Shown: positions 21,302-29,646 of the stretch, piece by piece
How positions within the stretch are numbered: the first letter of the stretch is position 1
Layout: each line of letters starts with the position of its first letter
Assembly (NCBI GenBank): GCA_002320605.1
Contig: DCKG01000009.1
Location: 1 to 35,486, forward strand
DNA from: Bacteroidales bacterium UBA1680
GTDB lineage: Bacteria > Bacteroidota > Bacteroidia > Bacteroidales > UBA932
Direction: 5' to 3'
DNA length: 35,486 nucleotides
Notes under the pieces: model-generated
What the model saw: the letters and a program-made list of their open reading frames with translations, nothing else
What the model was told of the DNA's origin: nothing
Databases searched by the model: none
Made by a program: the position numbers and the translations under genes

Positions 21302-23098
21302 TTACTTTGTCTCCAACCCGAAATCTTTTATGAGGTTGCCAACTTCCCCATTCTCTTTCATCAGGGCCTTCGCCTTCTCCTCATCGGTGTATGGAGCCAT
21401 TTCTTTCTGTTCAGTCGGCTTCACGTCCACATCCAAGCGAAATTTCGTCGAGCCTAATTTTTTCTGCAAATATCCTTCCAGCGCATGCAGCTGACGCTCC
21501 CGTATCCAAGTCTGCTGGGCGACGTTATCCACGTTGAAAGTCAGAATCTTGCAGCCATCCTTCTCTGCTATAGAGTATTCAGCATTCTGCAGAGTGCTGC
21601 TAAGCCTCGGCTGCTTGGCACAATATTCCGGCATCTCTTTCCACGCTTCCACGACAGCATCTTCATCAGGCATGTCATCCTCTTCTCTAATTGCGGAGGA
21701 AGTAACTTTTTTCTCGCTTTCCTCTTGAATAGAGTTTAAGGACAGCGAAGCTCCGGATTTAGGAACTTTCTTCCTTGGTCTCGGAGCTGGTGCTTCTGAA
21801 ATGGACACGGCCGGTGCCGGCGACGCAGACTCCGGTTCAGAAGCAGCCTTAGTCGGCACCTCCGAAGCCGCAGGAGCAGGTTCAGCCTTAGCCGGTGCCT
21901 CCGAAGCCACAGCAGCAGGTTCAGCCTTAGCCGGAACCTCCGAAACCGCAGCAGAAGCATTTACAGGAACAGTGGCTTTAGGCGCTACAGAGGCATTCGA
22001 TGGAGCCTTCATCAGAAAGCTAAGCTTCATTAATGAATATTCAATATGCAGCCTAGGATTCACTGCCATTTTATATCCCGCCTCGCACTGCGTCGTGGTA
22101 GTCAGAGCATCAAATAAAAATGCCGTCGGGCATCTGTCAGCCTGCTCACGATACCTCGTTTTCAAAGAATCCGGCAATTCAAGCAAATTGTCAATCCCCC
22201 CGTTCTTAGCCACCATGAGATCTCTTAAATGCGAACTCAAAGCAGCGACGAAATGAAGAGCATTGAATCCCTTCGACAATATCTCGTCGAACTTTTCCAA
22301 AGCTGTGCCATAGTCCCCAGCCAGAAAAGCATCCACCAGCGAGAAAGAATATTCATAATCAATGACATTCAGATTCTTCAAGACCTCCGAATATTTCACG
22401 TCAGTCCCGCAGAATGCTACCGTCTGGTCGAAAATGGTAAGGGCGTCACGCATGGCTCCGTCCGCCTTCTGGGCTATAACATGCAATGACTCGTCGTCTA
22501 TGCTGACATTCTCCTTTGTCGCTATCATCCTAAGGTTCCTCACTATGTCCGGAACGCTTATCCTGTTGAAATCATAGGTCTGACAACGGGAAAGAATGGT
22601 AGGCAAGATTTTGTGTTTTTCAGTCGTAGCCAGAATGAATATGGCATGTGCCGGAGGCTCTTCCAGGGTTTTCAGGAAAGCATTGAATGCAGCAGTGGAA
22701 AGCATGTGCACCTCATCGATGATGTACACGCTGTACTTCCCCACCTGAGGGGGGATCTGCACCTGATCCATCAGGTTCTTGATGTCATCCACGCCGTTGT
22801 TCGACGCAGCATCCAATTCATGAATGCAGTACGAACGCCCCTCCTCGAATGACTTGCACGACTCGCACTCTCCGCAAGGATCCATGTCTTTCGTAGGATT
22901 AGCGCAGTTGATCGCCTTGGCGAAAAGCCTGGCCGTAGTCGTTTTTCCAACCCCGCGCGGGCCACAGAACAGGTAGGCATGAGCCAGCTTGCCCCTCTTG
23001 ATCGAATTTTTAAGGGTCTGAACGATGTTGTCCTGACCTATGAGCGTCTCAAATGAATCAGGACGGTATTTTCTAGCTGAAACGATATAGTCTGACAT
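21302..23098 (-). CDS. dnaX: DNA polymerase III subunit gamma/tau
   Basis: The clamp-loader ATPase, 598 residues. Walker A GPRGVGKTT at 46-54, a zinc site (C65, C75, C78, C81), DEVHML, and the SRC motif in LSRCQTYDF identify it. Domains I-III end near residue 365. A linker of Ala, Pro, Glu and Ser follows, with repeats such as VPAKAEPAAVASEAPAKAEP, then the tau-type C-terminus. No slippery A-run for programmed frameshifting was noticed. The ATG at 23098 follows a TACATTTG box by 6 nt, so the transcript is probably leaderless. It heads a unit with lptB. Confidence 0.96.
   Translation of the reverse strand: MSDYIVSARKYRPDSFETLIGQDNIVQTLKNSIKRGKLAHAYLFCGPRGVGKTTTARLFAKAINCANPTKDMDPCGECESCKSFEEGRSYCIHELDAASNNGVDDIKNLMDQVQIPPQVGKYSVYIIDEVHMLSTAAFNAFLKTLEEPPAHAIFILATTEKHKILPTILSRCQTYDFNRISVPDIVRNLRMIATKENVSIDDESLHVIAQKADGAMRDALTIFDQTVAFCGTDVKYSEVLKNLNVIDYEYSFSLVDAFLAGDYGTALEKFDEILSKGFNALHFVAALSSHLRDLMVAKNGGIDNLLELPDSLKTRYREQADRCPTAFLFDALTTTTQCEAGYKMAVNPRLHIEYSLMKLSFLMKAPSNASVAPKATVPVNASAAVSEVPAKAEPAAVASEAPAKAEPAPAASEVPTKAASEPESASPAPAVSISEAPAPRPRKKVPKSGASLSLNSIQEESEKKVTSSAIREEDDMPDEDAVVEAWKEMPEYCAKQPRLSSTLQNAEYSIAEKDGCKILTFNVDNVAQQTWIRERQLHALEGYLQKKLGSTKFRLDVDVKPTEQKEMAPYTDEEKAKALMKENGEVGNLIKDFGLETK
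21795..21965 (-). repeat. Tandem repeats in the dnaX linker
   Basis: Degenerate repeat units of about 39-45 bp encode SE(V/A)PAKAEPAA-type motifs, three to four copies in frame. Copy number could vary between strains without breaking the frame. Confidence 0.65.
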
Positions 23099-23104
23099 AG
23101 CTTA

Positions 23105-23112
23105 CAAATGTA
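23105..23112 (-). promoter_or_regulatory. dnaX -7 box
   Basis: TACATTTG on the minus strand, ending 6 nt before the ATG, the same spacing as at mntA. The expected transcription start falls at or just before the start codon. Confidence 0.55.
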
Positions 23113-23126
23113 CATAATTTATTTTG

Positions 23127-23134
23127 TATATTTG
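23127..23134 (+). promoter_or_regulatory. -7 box of the 23160-25895 operon
   Basis: TATATTTG on the plus strand, 25 nt before the ATG at 23160. It rules out an upstream TTG start that overlaps it. It is back to back with the dnaX promoter. Confidence 0.5.
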
Positions 23135-23159
23135 CTTTAAACCAAGCTTACTGAAGAAC

Positions 23160-24011
23160 ATGAAAAGATTCAGGATAATACTTGCTGCCGCATGCCTAAT
23201 TCTGAGCATCAGCTGCTTCGCTCAAGGACAGATAACCACCAGACGGGAAAAACTCAAAGACTTCTCCTCGAAGACCACTAAAGTCGTCATCCCTGATGAT
23301 GATATTCTTGCTGAAGCTTTAAGGGAGGGCGTCACCAGCTCTTGGACCATCACGCCTTATGAGTTTTGCTCTCAGGCTGAGTTCAACAAAGACAAGACCA
23401 ATGGCAATTTTTATTTCCTGCTCATAGTGAATAGCAAACAGAGAAAGGAAATAACCCCAGGCATAAAAATGATAACTCTGGTGAAAGGTGGTGAAGGAGC
23501 GGACAAAAGCATTAACTACATGCTGGAGGTAGTGTCTTTCCCTCTCTGCTCTGCGACAGAGCCCACAGGCAGGGAGATGATAATAATTCCAGCTATTCTC
23601 ACGATAATGCAAAGGCATGCCTCAAGCCTGACAGATTCAGAGCTGAAGGCTTATATGACCGTGAAAGTCTCTCCGAAAGACATGAAGACTCTTTCGAAGA
23701 AAAGAGTTTATATAAGCAAGGACGACTTGGCTCCTCAGGTTAATGTGTCTGGGCTGAGCAAACTCAACCCAGATCTAGTAATCGAAGAAGAGGACTACGT
23801 AGACAGCCTCTTCACGGAAAAGGCTTACAATTCCTGCATTAGTTACGTCGTAGCTCCAGAAGAACCCATGTCTGGCTCATTATGCTATAAGATGATAATA
23901 GAAGCGGACAATTACAAGCTGCTCTACTATAAGAAGCATAAAATCACTGCCAGGAACGGCATAGGTTTCCTTCCTAGCGACATAGAGAATATTAACGACT
24001 TAATGAAATAA
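23160..24011 (+). CDS. Periplasmic protein of unknown function, upstream of M16 peptidase
   Basis: A 283-residue protein with a signal peptide (MKRFRIILAAACLILSIS, then CFAQGQ). A Cys at 19 could be read as a lipobox, but FAQG fits ordinary signal peptidase I cleavage better. The mature part is mixed alpha/beta with no recognised domain; a short hydrophobic segment (MIIIPAILTIMQ) is buried rather than a membrane span. The start at 23160 follows a TATATTTG box. The stop overlaps the start of the M16 gene by 1 nt (TAATG), so the products are probably made together and may interact. I cannot name the family. Confidence 0.8.
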   Translation: MKRFRIILAAACLILSISCFAQGQITTRREKLKDFSSKTTKVVIPDDDILAEALREGVTSSWTITPYEFCSQAEFNKDKTNGNFYFLLIVNSKQRKEITPGIKMITLVKGGEGADKSINYMLEVVSFPLCSATEPTGREMIIIPAILTIMQRHASSLTDSELKAYMTVKVSPKDMKTLSKKRVYISKDDLAPQVNVSGLSKLNPDLVIEEEDYVDSLFTEKAYNSCISYVVAPEEPMSGSLCYKMIIEADNYKLLYYKKHKITARNGIGFLPSDIENINDLMK

Positions 24012-25240
24012 TGATCATAGGTAAGGCAGCCTGCGGGCTGCGATACGCCATCAAGAAAAGTGGTGATGCCGTCGGATATTGCTCGCTGACCATAAAATGC
24101 GGCTCGCGAGACGAGGAAGGCTTCCACGACGGCATAGCGCATTTCACCGAACACACCATATTCAAAGGCACTTCAAAGAAAAGCGCCAAGACAATAAACT
24201 CTTGCCTGAGCAGACTGGGAGGAGACTTGAACGCTTACACGTCCCGTGAAGAAATCGTGCTACACGCCACCGTGCTCAAGGAAGATATAGGCAAGGCTGT
24301 CTCCCTGCTGCTGGAACTTGCGACCTGCCCGACTTTTCCAAAAGAAGAAATAGAGCACGAGAAAGGAGTTGTCGCCGAGGAGATAAAATCTTACAAAGAC
24401 TCGCCCCCAGACGATGTCTGCGACACCTTTGAGGAGAATCTGTTCAAGGGGCACCCTCTTGGAGGAAGGATACTTGGGAATGCCACGAACGTAAGAAAGA
24501 TAACCTGCTCGGAATTGCACAGATTCGTGGAGGCCAAGTTCACTCCTGGTAACATGGCTCTGGCAATCGTCGCCAACGTAGAAGAAAAACAGATGGAGGG
24601 ACGGCTTCTGAAGTTAGCGGAAAAGGCATTCGACGGGAATTGGAAGGCTAGCCCTGAAAGAATATTAAAGGAAATCACAGCCCCCAAGGCATTCAATATC
24701 AAAAGGAACAGAGGCACTTATGAGGTTAATGCCGAAATCGGCAGCATCGCTCCGTCTCTCTACGACGAGAAAGGACGATTCACTACTATTCTTTTAAGCA
24801 ACATCTTGGGAGGGCCATCATCCAATTCCTTGCTCTACTATTATTTAAGGGAGCGCAATGGCTGGGTTTATGGGGTCGACACTTACTACACTCAATATTC
24901 CGACAGCGGGATACTTGCCATCACATTTGCTTGCGAGAAGGGAAACATTGATAGGTGCGTCGAAGGAATATGGAAGATAATCTCAAAGATGCAGGAAAAT
25001 GAATATCCTGACTCGAAGCTTCGCGCTGCCAAAAGACAACTGCTCGGGCAGATGGTAATCAACTCTGACAATGGCGAGACTCAGTGCCTTTCCATGGGCA
25101 AGAGCCTCATCACATACGGGACCGTGCATGATGATGAATATGACAGAGCGATGATAGAGTCCATCACCGCACATGACCTTCGCAAGGCAGCAATCCAGAT
25201 ATTCAATCCGGAGAGAACTTCCTCTCTGATATTCTTGTAG
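24011..25240 (+). CDS. M16 family zinc peptidase (pitrilysin-like)
   Basis: A 409-residue inverzincin of peptidase family M16. The inverted zinc motif HFTEH (H44, E47, H48) and the third ligand E124 (VAEEIKSY) are present at the normal spacing. The second, inactive M16 half (about 190-409) contains the RERNGWVYGVDTYY motif typical of the family's R/Y pair. There is no signal peptide, so it is likely cytoplasmic, despite the exported protein just before it. Substrates are unknown for most bacterial members. The gene starts on the last base of the preceding stop codon. Confidence 0.93.
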   Translation: MIIGKAACGLRYAIKKSGDAVGYCSLTIKCGSRDEEGFHDGIAHFTEHTIFKGTSKKSAKTINSCLSRLGGDLNAYTSREEIVLHATVLKEDIGKAVSLLLELATCPTFPKEEIEHEKGVVAEEIKSYKDSPPDDVCDTFEENLFKGHPLGGRILGNATNVRKITCSELHRFVEAKFTPGNMALAIVANVEEKQMEGRLLKLAEKAFDGNWKASPERILKEITAPKAFNIKRNRGTYEVNAEIGSIAPSLYDEKGRFTTILLSNILGGPSSNSLLYYYLRERNGWVYGVDTYYTQYSDSGILAITFACEKGNIDRCVEGIWKIISKMQENEYPDSKLRAAKRQLLGQMVINSDNGETQCLSMGKSLITYGTVHDDEYDRAMIESITAHDLRKAAIQIFNPERTSSLIFL

Positions 25241-25259
25241 TTTAGTAATATATACACAA

Positions 25260-25895
25260 ATGCAGACTCCGGAAGAAAGATACATCCAAGCCCACTCGAC
25301 GGCCCAAGTAGAGGCTCTGGAATGGATAGAAAAACAGACTAACATCCGCACGAATTATCCTCGGATGCTTTCCGGGGCAGTCCAAGGGCGTTTCTTAACG
25401 ATGATGGCCCAGATCTCCGGAGCCAGGAATATTCTGGAAATCGGCACGTTCACTGGCTATTCAGCGGCCTGCCTGGCTATGGGACTGACTTCGCCAGAAG
25501 GGCATGTGGACACGATCGAGGTCAATGACGAGCTTGAAGACCTTATCAGGGAAGGATGGTTCAAAGCTGGCGTTTCCGACAGAATCACTCTCTGGATCGG
25601 GGATGCTTTAAATATTCTGAATGAGCTCCCGGGGCCTTTCGACTTGGTTTTCATCGATGCCAACAAAAGGGAGTACTCTGAATATTACGAATTGATAATA
25701 GACAAGATTCCTTCTGGCGGGCTCATCATAGCTGACGACGTGCTGTGGGACGGGAAGCCATGGCAGGAGCCTCAGCCGCAGGACAAGCAGACACAGGGAA
25801 TAGTCGCTTTCAATGATAAAGTGGCTTCTGACACACGAGTAGAGGTCGTTCTGCTCACTGAGCGCCACGGCCTCAGCCTCATCCGCAAGAAATAA
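25260..25895 (+). CDS. SAM-dependent O-methyltransferase (caffeoyl-CoA OMT type)
   Basis: A 211-residue class I methyltransferase of the cation-dependent O-methyltransferase family. The SAM motif LEIGTFTGYSA is at 59-69, and the metal/substrate segment VFIDANKREY at 130-139 carries the usual Asp, Asn and Lys. LIIADDVLWDG supplies the later metal ligands. Bacterial relatives often methylate catechol-like groups, or act on unknown substrates. It follows the M16 gene by 19 nt, without a clear promoter of its own, so it is the third gene of that unit. Confidence 0.92.
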   Translation: MQTPEERYIQAHSTAQVEALEWIEKQTNIRTNYPRMLSGAVQGRFLTMMAQISGARNILEIGTFTGYSAACLAMGLTSPEGHVDTIEVNDELEDLIREGWFKAGVSDRITLWIGDALNILNELPGPFDLVFIDANKREYSEYYELIIDKIPSGGLIIADDVLWDGKPWQEPQPQDKQTQGIVAFNDKVASDTRVEVVLLTERHGLSLIRKK

Positions 25896-25912
25896 ATCCG
25901 CAATATTTTCAT

Positions 25913-25920
25913 TAAATTTG
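25913..25920 (+). promoter_or_regulatory. GH109 gene -7 box
   Basis: TAAATTTG on the plus strand, 43 nt before the ATG. It is bracketed by CCGCAA and TTGCGG, a 6-bp inverted repeat that could be chance. Confidence 0.5.
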
Positions 25921-25963
25921 CGGTTGACATGAGGACTAATAATATTCTTAAATATATTCATGT

Positions 25964-27361
25964 ATGAAACTCAAAAGCTTATTCTTGACAGCCGCCATAG
26001 TTTTGGCCGCGGCATGTTCCACTAACACCGGCACCCCGACTGCGATAAAAGTTGATGTTCCTGCCCGCCCGGCTGGCCAGGAGGATGTAATTGGTCTCAC
26101 TGTCCCTGCCATGGATACGGTCAGGGTCGGTTTCGTCGGACTCGGGATGAGAGGGTCCGATGCCGTCGTTCGTTATACTTACGTTCCCGGCGTGAAAATC
26201 GTCGCTGTCTGCGACGTGGAGCCTGACAGAGTAGAGGCCTCGCAGAAAGACCTTGCGGAAAGAGGTTTCCCGGAAGCTGCCGGATATTCTGGCGACACAG
26301 TAGCTTACAAGAAACTCTGCGAAAGAGATGACATAGACCTTGTCTACATCTGCACAGACTGGTCCCATCACGTTGAAGTCGCATTATATGCAATGGAGCA
26401 TGGCAAGAACGTAGCAATCGAGGTTCCTGCCGCCACTTCCATGGAAGACATCTGGGCGCTCATCAACATGTCTGAGAAAACACGCCTGCACTGCATGATG
26501 CTGGAGAATTGCTGCTACGACTTTTACGAGCTCTCTTGCCTGGCGCTCGCACAGGCTGGCATGTTCGGCGAAGTCATTCATGTGGAAGGTTCATATCTGC
26601 ACAACTTGGATCCATTCTGGGATGCATACTGGAATGATTGGAGACTTAAATTCAACAGGACGCACGAAGGCGATGTTTACCCCACTCATGGCCTCGGCCC
26701 TGTCTGCCAGGCGCTGAACATTCACAGAGGCGACCGCATGAAAACTCTCGTCGCAATGGACACGAAGTCCTTCAACGGCGCTGCCAGGATAGAGAAAAAA
26801 ACCGGCAAGAAATGCGATGACTTCCAGAATGGCGACCAGACCAACACTCTCATCCGCACGGAAAATGGCAAGACCATACTCATCTCCCACGATGTCATGA
26901 CGCCTAGGCCGTACAACAGAATGTATCAGATTGTCGGGACCGAAGGCTATGCCGCCAAATATCCTATCCAGCAAATGTGTTTCAGGCAATCTCAGCTTCA
27001 GAAAGCAGACCCTGCCGCCTCATACGACAATCTGGAAAACGAGAAGACACTTTCTCGCGAGGAGATCGCTGACCTCATCGCCAAGTATCCGAACCCTATC
27101 CTGACTCCTGAGCTTGAGGCCCTTGCCAAAGAGGTCGGCGGCCATGGCGGAATGGATTTCATAATGGATTACAGGCTCATCTACTGTCTCAGGAACGGGC
27201 TTCCGCTCGACATGGATGTTTACGACCTCGCCGAATGGTGCTGCCTAGGTCCTCTCGGGGCCATCTCCATCAAGAACGGCAACGCTCCGGTTGAAGTTCC
27301 AGACTTCACCCGCGGCGGCTGGCAAAAGACTAACGGCTTCCACTACGCTTTCGCGAAATAA
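25964..27361 (+). CDS. GH109-type oxidoreductase-fold glycosidase, lipoprotein
   Basis: A 465-residue Gfo/Idh/MocA-fold protein of the glycoside hydrolase 109 type. The signal ends LAAAC (Cys18), so it is a lipoprotein. The NAD-binding loop is GLGMRG at 59-64. IYICTDWSHHVEVA-like and GKNVAIEVPAATS follow at the usual family positions. Characterised GH109 enzymes remove alpha-N-acetylgalactosamine by an NAD-dependent redox mechanism; other members have different specificities, so the substrate is not certain. Length is normal. A strong hairpin terminator lies just after it. Together with GH92 it points to host-glycan or glycoconjugate use. Confidence 0.9.
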   Translation: MKLKSLFLTAAIVLAAACSTNTGTPTAIKVDVPARPAGQEDVIGLTVPAMDTVRVGFVGLGMRGSDAVVRYTYVPGVKIVAVCDVEPDRVEASQKDLAERGFPEAAGYSGDTVAYKKLCERDDIDLVYICTDWSHHVEVALYAMEHGKNVAIEVPAATSMEDIWALINMSEKTRLHCMMLENCCYDFYELSCLALAQAGMFGEVIHVEGSYLHNLDPFWDAYWNDWRLKFNRTHEGDVYPTHGLGPVCQALNIHRGDRMKTLVAMDTKSFNGAARIEKKTGKKCDDFQNGDQTNTLIRTENGKTILISHDVMTPRPYNRMYQIVGTEGYAAKYPIQQMCFRQSQLQKADPAASYDNLENEKTLSREEIADLIAKYPNPILTPELEALAKEVGGHGGMDFIMDYRLIYCLRNGLPLDMDVYDLAEWCCLGPLGAISIKNGNAPVEVPDFTRGGWQKTNGFHYAFAK

Positions 27362-27384
27362 AGATTCGAGAATGCTCATTAACC

Positions 27385-27416
27385 AGAAGAGGCCAGCGAA
27401 ATTGCCGGCCTCTTCT
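27385..27416. terminator. Bidirectional terminator between GH109 and metG
   Basis: AGAAGAGGCC (27385-27394) and GGCCTCTTCT (27407-27416) form a perfect 10-bp stem with a 12-nt loop between the two convergent stop codons. The T tract is weak on both sides. Confidence 0.7.
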
Positions 27417-27425
27417 TAGGTAATA

Positions 27426-29624
27426 TTACCCAATGACAGAACCGTTGTGGAGGGTTTCCTGTGGGGTGATGAAGCGCATGGTGCCGTCGCCTTGCTGGGC
27501 CATCAGAATCATGCCTTTCGACTCGATGCCGAAGATTGTTCTTGGCTTCAGATTAGCCAGAATGCAGATTTGCTTGCCGATAAGATCCTCCGGGGCATAG
27601 AATTTAGCGATTCCGGAAACGATAGTCCTCTTGTCTATGCCTGTGTCAATGCTCAGCTTCAATAGCTTATCGGATTTCGGAACCCTTTCGGCGGCTAGCA
27701 CCGTCGCAGTGCGGATGTCCATCTTCTGGAAGTCATCGAAAGAGCATTCGGCTTTCTGAGGAGCGACCTCACTAGCAGCCTTCGCCTTCGCAGCTTCTTC
27801 GTTTGCTGCTTTGGCAGCGTTCAATTTGGCGATTTGCGCCTCGACTACGCTGTCCTCAACCTTATTGAAGAGAAGTTCCGGCTTGCCCAGAGCATGACCT
27901 TCTGGCAGAAGATCCTGACTACCAAGCATATACCAGTCGAGAATAATATCGAAGGCATTCTCGTTGCTTCCGGCTTGTGATTCGGGCTGAGAGGAAGGCA
28001 AGGTGTGCAGGGCACGGCCTTCGCCGGCCTTGTAGAAGTTCACTGTTGGCTCTCCTTCGCCTGCGCGATGATCGTAGCCGGCCTTCACGCCTACGCAAAG
28101 CATATTGCGAAGCCTCTCTGCAGCGAAAGGAGTGAACGGCTCGAATGCCAGGGCAAGATCGGCACAAATCTGCAGCGAGACATTCAGGATGGTGGCGCAG
28201 CGGGACATATCCGTTTTAGCCACCTTCCACGGCTCGGTGTCCGAAATGTATTTATTCCCGATGCGGGCGATATTCATAGCCTCCTTCAAAGCATCCCTGA
28301 AATGGAATGTCTCTAAAGCAGCCTCCAAATTCTTGCGGCACTGGGGAATCTGCGCCAGGGTCTCCTCATCGATTGGCTGCAGAGCTCCGCGAGGAGGAAC
28401 CTTCCCACCGAAATATTTCTCGGTCAGCACCACGGCCCTATTCACGAAATTCCCGAATATGGCGACCAGCTCACTGTTGTTGCGAGTCTGGAAATCCTTC
28501 CAAGTGAAATCGTTGTCCTTCGTCTCAGGGGCATTAGCGCAAAGCACGTAGCGAAGCACATCCTCCTGCCCAGGAAACTCGTCGGCATATTCATTAAGCC
28601 ATACGGCCCAGTTGCGAGAAGTCGAAATCTTGTCTCCTTCAAGATTCAGGAACTCATTCGCAGGCACATTGTCCGGCAGTATGTAGTCCCCATGCGCCTT
28701 CAGCATGGAAGGGAACACGATGCAGTGGAACACGATGTTGTCTTTCCCGATGAAATGAATCAGGCGAGTGTCTTGACTCTGCCACCACTCTTTCCAAGAC
28801 TTCGGCAAAAGCTCCTGAGTATTGGAAATATACCCGATTGGCGCATCGAACCAGACATATAGCACCTTCCCCTCTGCCCCATCAATCGGCAACGGGATGC
28901 CCCAGTCCAGGTCACGGCTCACCGCACGAGGCTGCAAGCCACCATCCAGCCAAGATTTGCACTGGCCGTAAACGTTTGTCTTCCACTCCTTGTGCTGTTC
29001 CAGGATCCAATCGCGGAGCCATGGCTCATATTCATTCAGAGGCATGTACCAGTGCTTTGTCTTGACCTTGATCGGAGCCGCTCCGCTGAGCTTCGACTTC
29101 GGATCTATCAGTTCCTCCGGACTCAGAGTGCTGCCACACTTCTCGCACTGATCCCCATACGCATTCGGATTGCCACATTTAGGGCAAGTCCCGACGATGT
29201 ATCGGTCAGCCAGAAATACCTTCGCTTCCGGATCAAAGAACTGTTCCGTCTCCTTCGTGATGAATTTGTCGTCATCGTACAGCTTCTTGAAGAAATCCGA
29301 AGCGTTCTTCTCATGCACCTTGGAAGTGGTTCTGGAATAAATGTCATAATTAATTCCCAGCCTGGAGAATGAGTCTTTAATTATTCCGTGATATTTATCG
29401 ACAATGTCCTGCGGAGATACGCCCTGCGCCCTTGCCTTGATCGTGATTGGCACTCCATGCTCATCGGAGCCGCAGATGTAAAGCACATCTTCCCCCTTCA
29501 TTCTAAGATACCTCACATAGATGTCTGCCGGCACATACACCCCAGCCAGATGCCCGATGTGCACTGGTCCGTTGGCGTATGGCAGAGCGCAAGTAACCAA
29601 AGTCCGTTTAAAATTCTTTTCCAT
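27426..29624 (-). CDS. metG: Methionyl-tRNA synthetase
   Basis: This encodes 732 residues. HIGH is at 22-25 and the KMSKS loop is KISTS (in GDKISTSRNW). The knuckle CPKCGNPNAYGDQCEKCG binds zinc. After the anticodon-binding helices and an Ala/Lys-rich linker comes the C-terminal Trbp111/EMAP-like tRNA-binding domain (FQKMDIRTATVLAAERVP). It is the dimeric, long form seen in Bacteroidetes. The start MEKNFKR at 29624 is preferred; in-frame ATGs at 29630 and 29636 add two or four residues. It follows dnaG by 22 nt, with no promoter in the gap. Confidence 0.96.
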   Translation of the reverse strand: MEKNFKRTLVTCALPYANGPVHIGHLAGVYVPADIYVRYLRMKGEDVLYICGSDEHGVPITIKARAQGVSPQDIVDKYHGIIKDSFSRLGINYDIYSRTTSKVHEKNASDFFKKLYDDDKFITKETEQFFDPEAKVFLADRYIVGTCPKCGNPNAYGDQCEKCGSTLSPEELIDPKSKLSGAAPIKVKTKHWYMPLNEYEPWLRDWILEQHKEWKTNVYGQCKSWLDGGLQPRAVSRDLDWGIPLPIDGAEGKVLYVWFDAPIGYISNTQELLPKSWKEWWQSQDTRLIHFIGKDNIVFHCIVFPSMLKAHGDYILPDNVPANEFLNLEGDKISTSRNWAVWLNEYADEFPGQEDVLRYVLCANAPETKDNDFTWKDFQTRNNSELVAIFGNFVNRAVVLTEKYFGGKVPPRGALQPIDEETLAQIPQCRKNLEAALETFHFRDALKEAMNIARIGNKYISDTEPWKVAKTDMSRCATILNVSLQICADLALAFEPFTPFAAERLRNMLCVGVKAGYDHRAGEGEPTVNFYKAGEGRALHTLPSSQPESQAGSNENAFDIILDWYMLGSQDLLPEGHALGKPELLFNKVEDSVVEAQIAKLNAAKAANEEAAKAKAASEVAPQKAECSFDDFQKMDIRTATVLAAERVPKSDKLLKLSIDTGIDKRTIVSGIAKFYAPEDLIGKQICILANLKPRTIFGIESKGMILMAQQGDGTMRFITPQETLHNGSVIG

Positions 29625-29646
29625 ATTCATTAACATATAATATTCA

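Noticed and set aside
25890..25926. CCGCAA/TTGCGG inverted repeat around the GH109 promoter as an operator
   Set aside because: Only 6 bp, AT-rich loop, and one arm belongs to the end of the methyltransferase gene; chance is likely.
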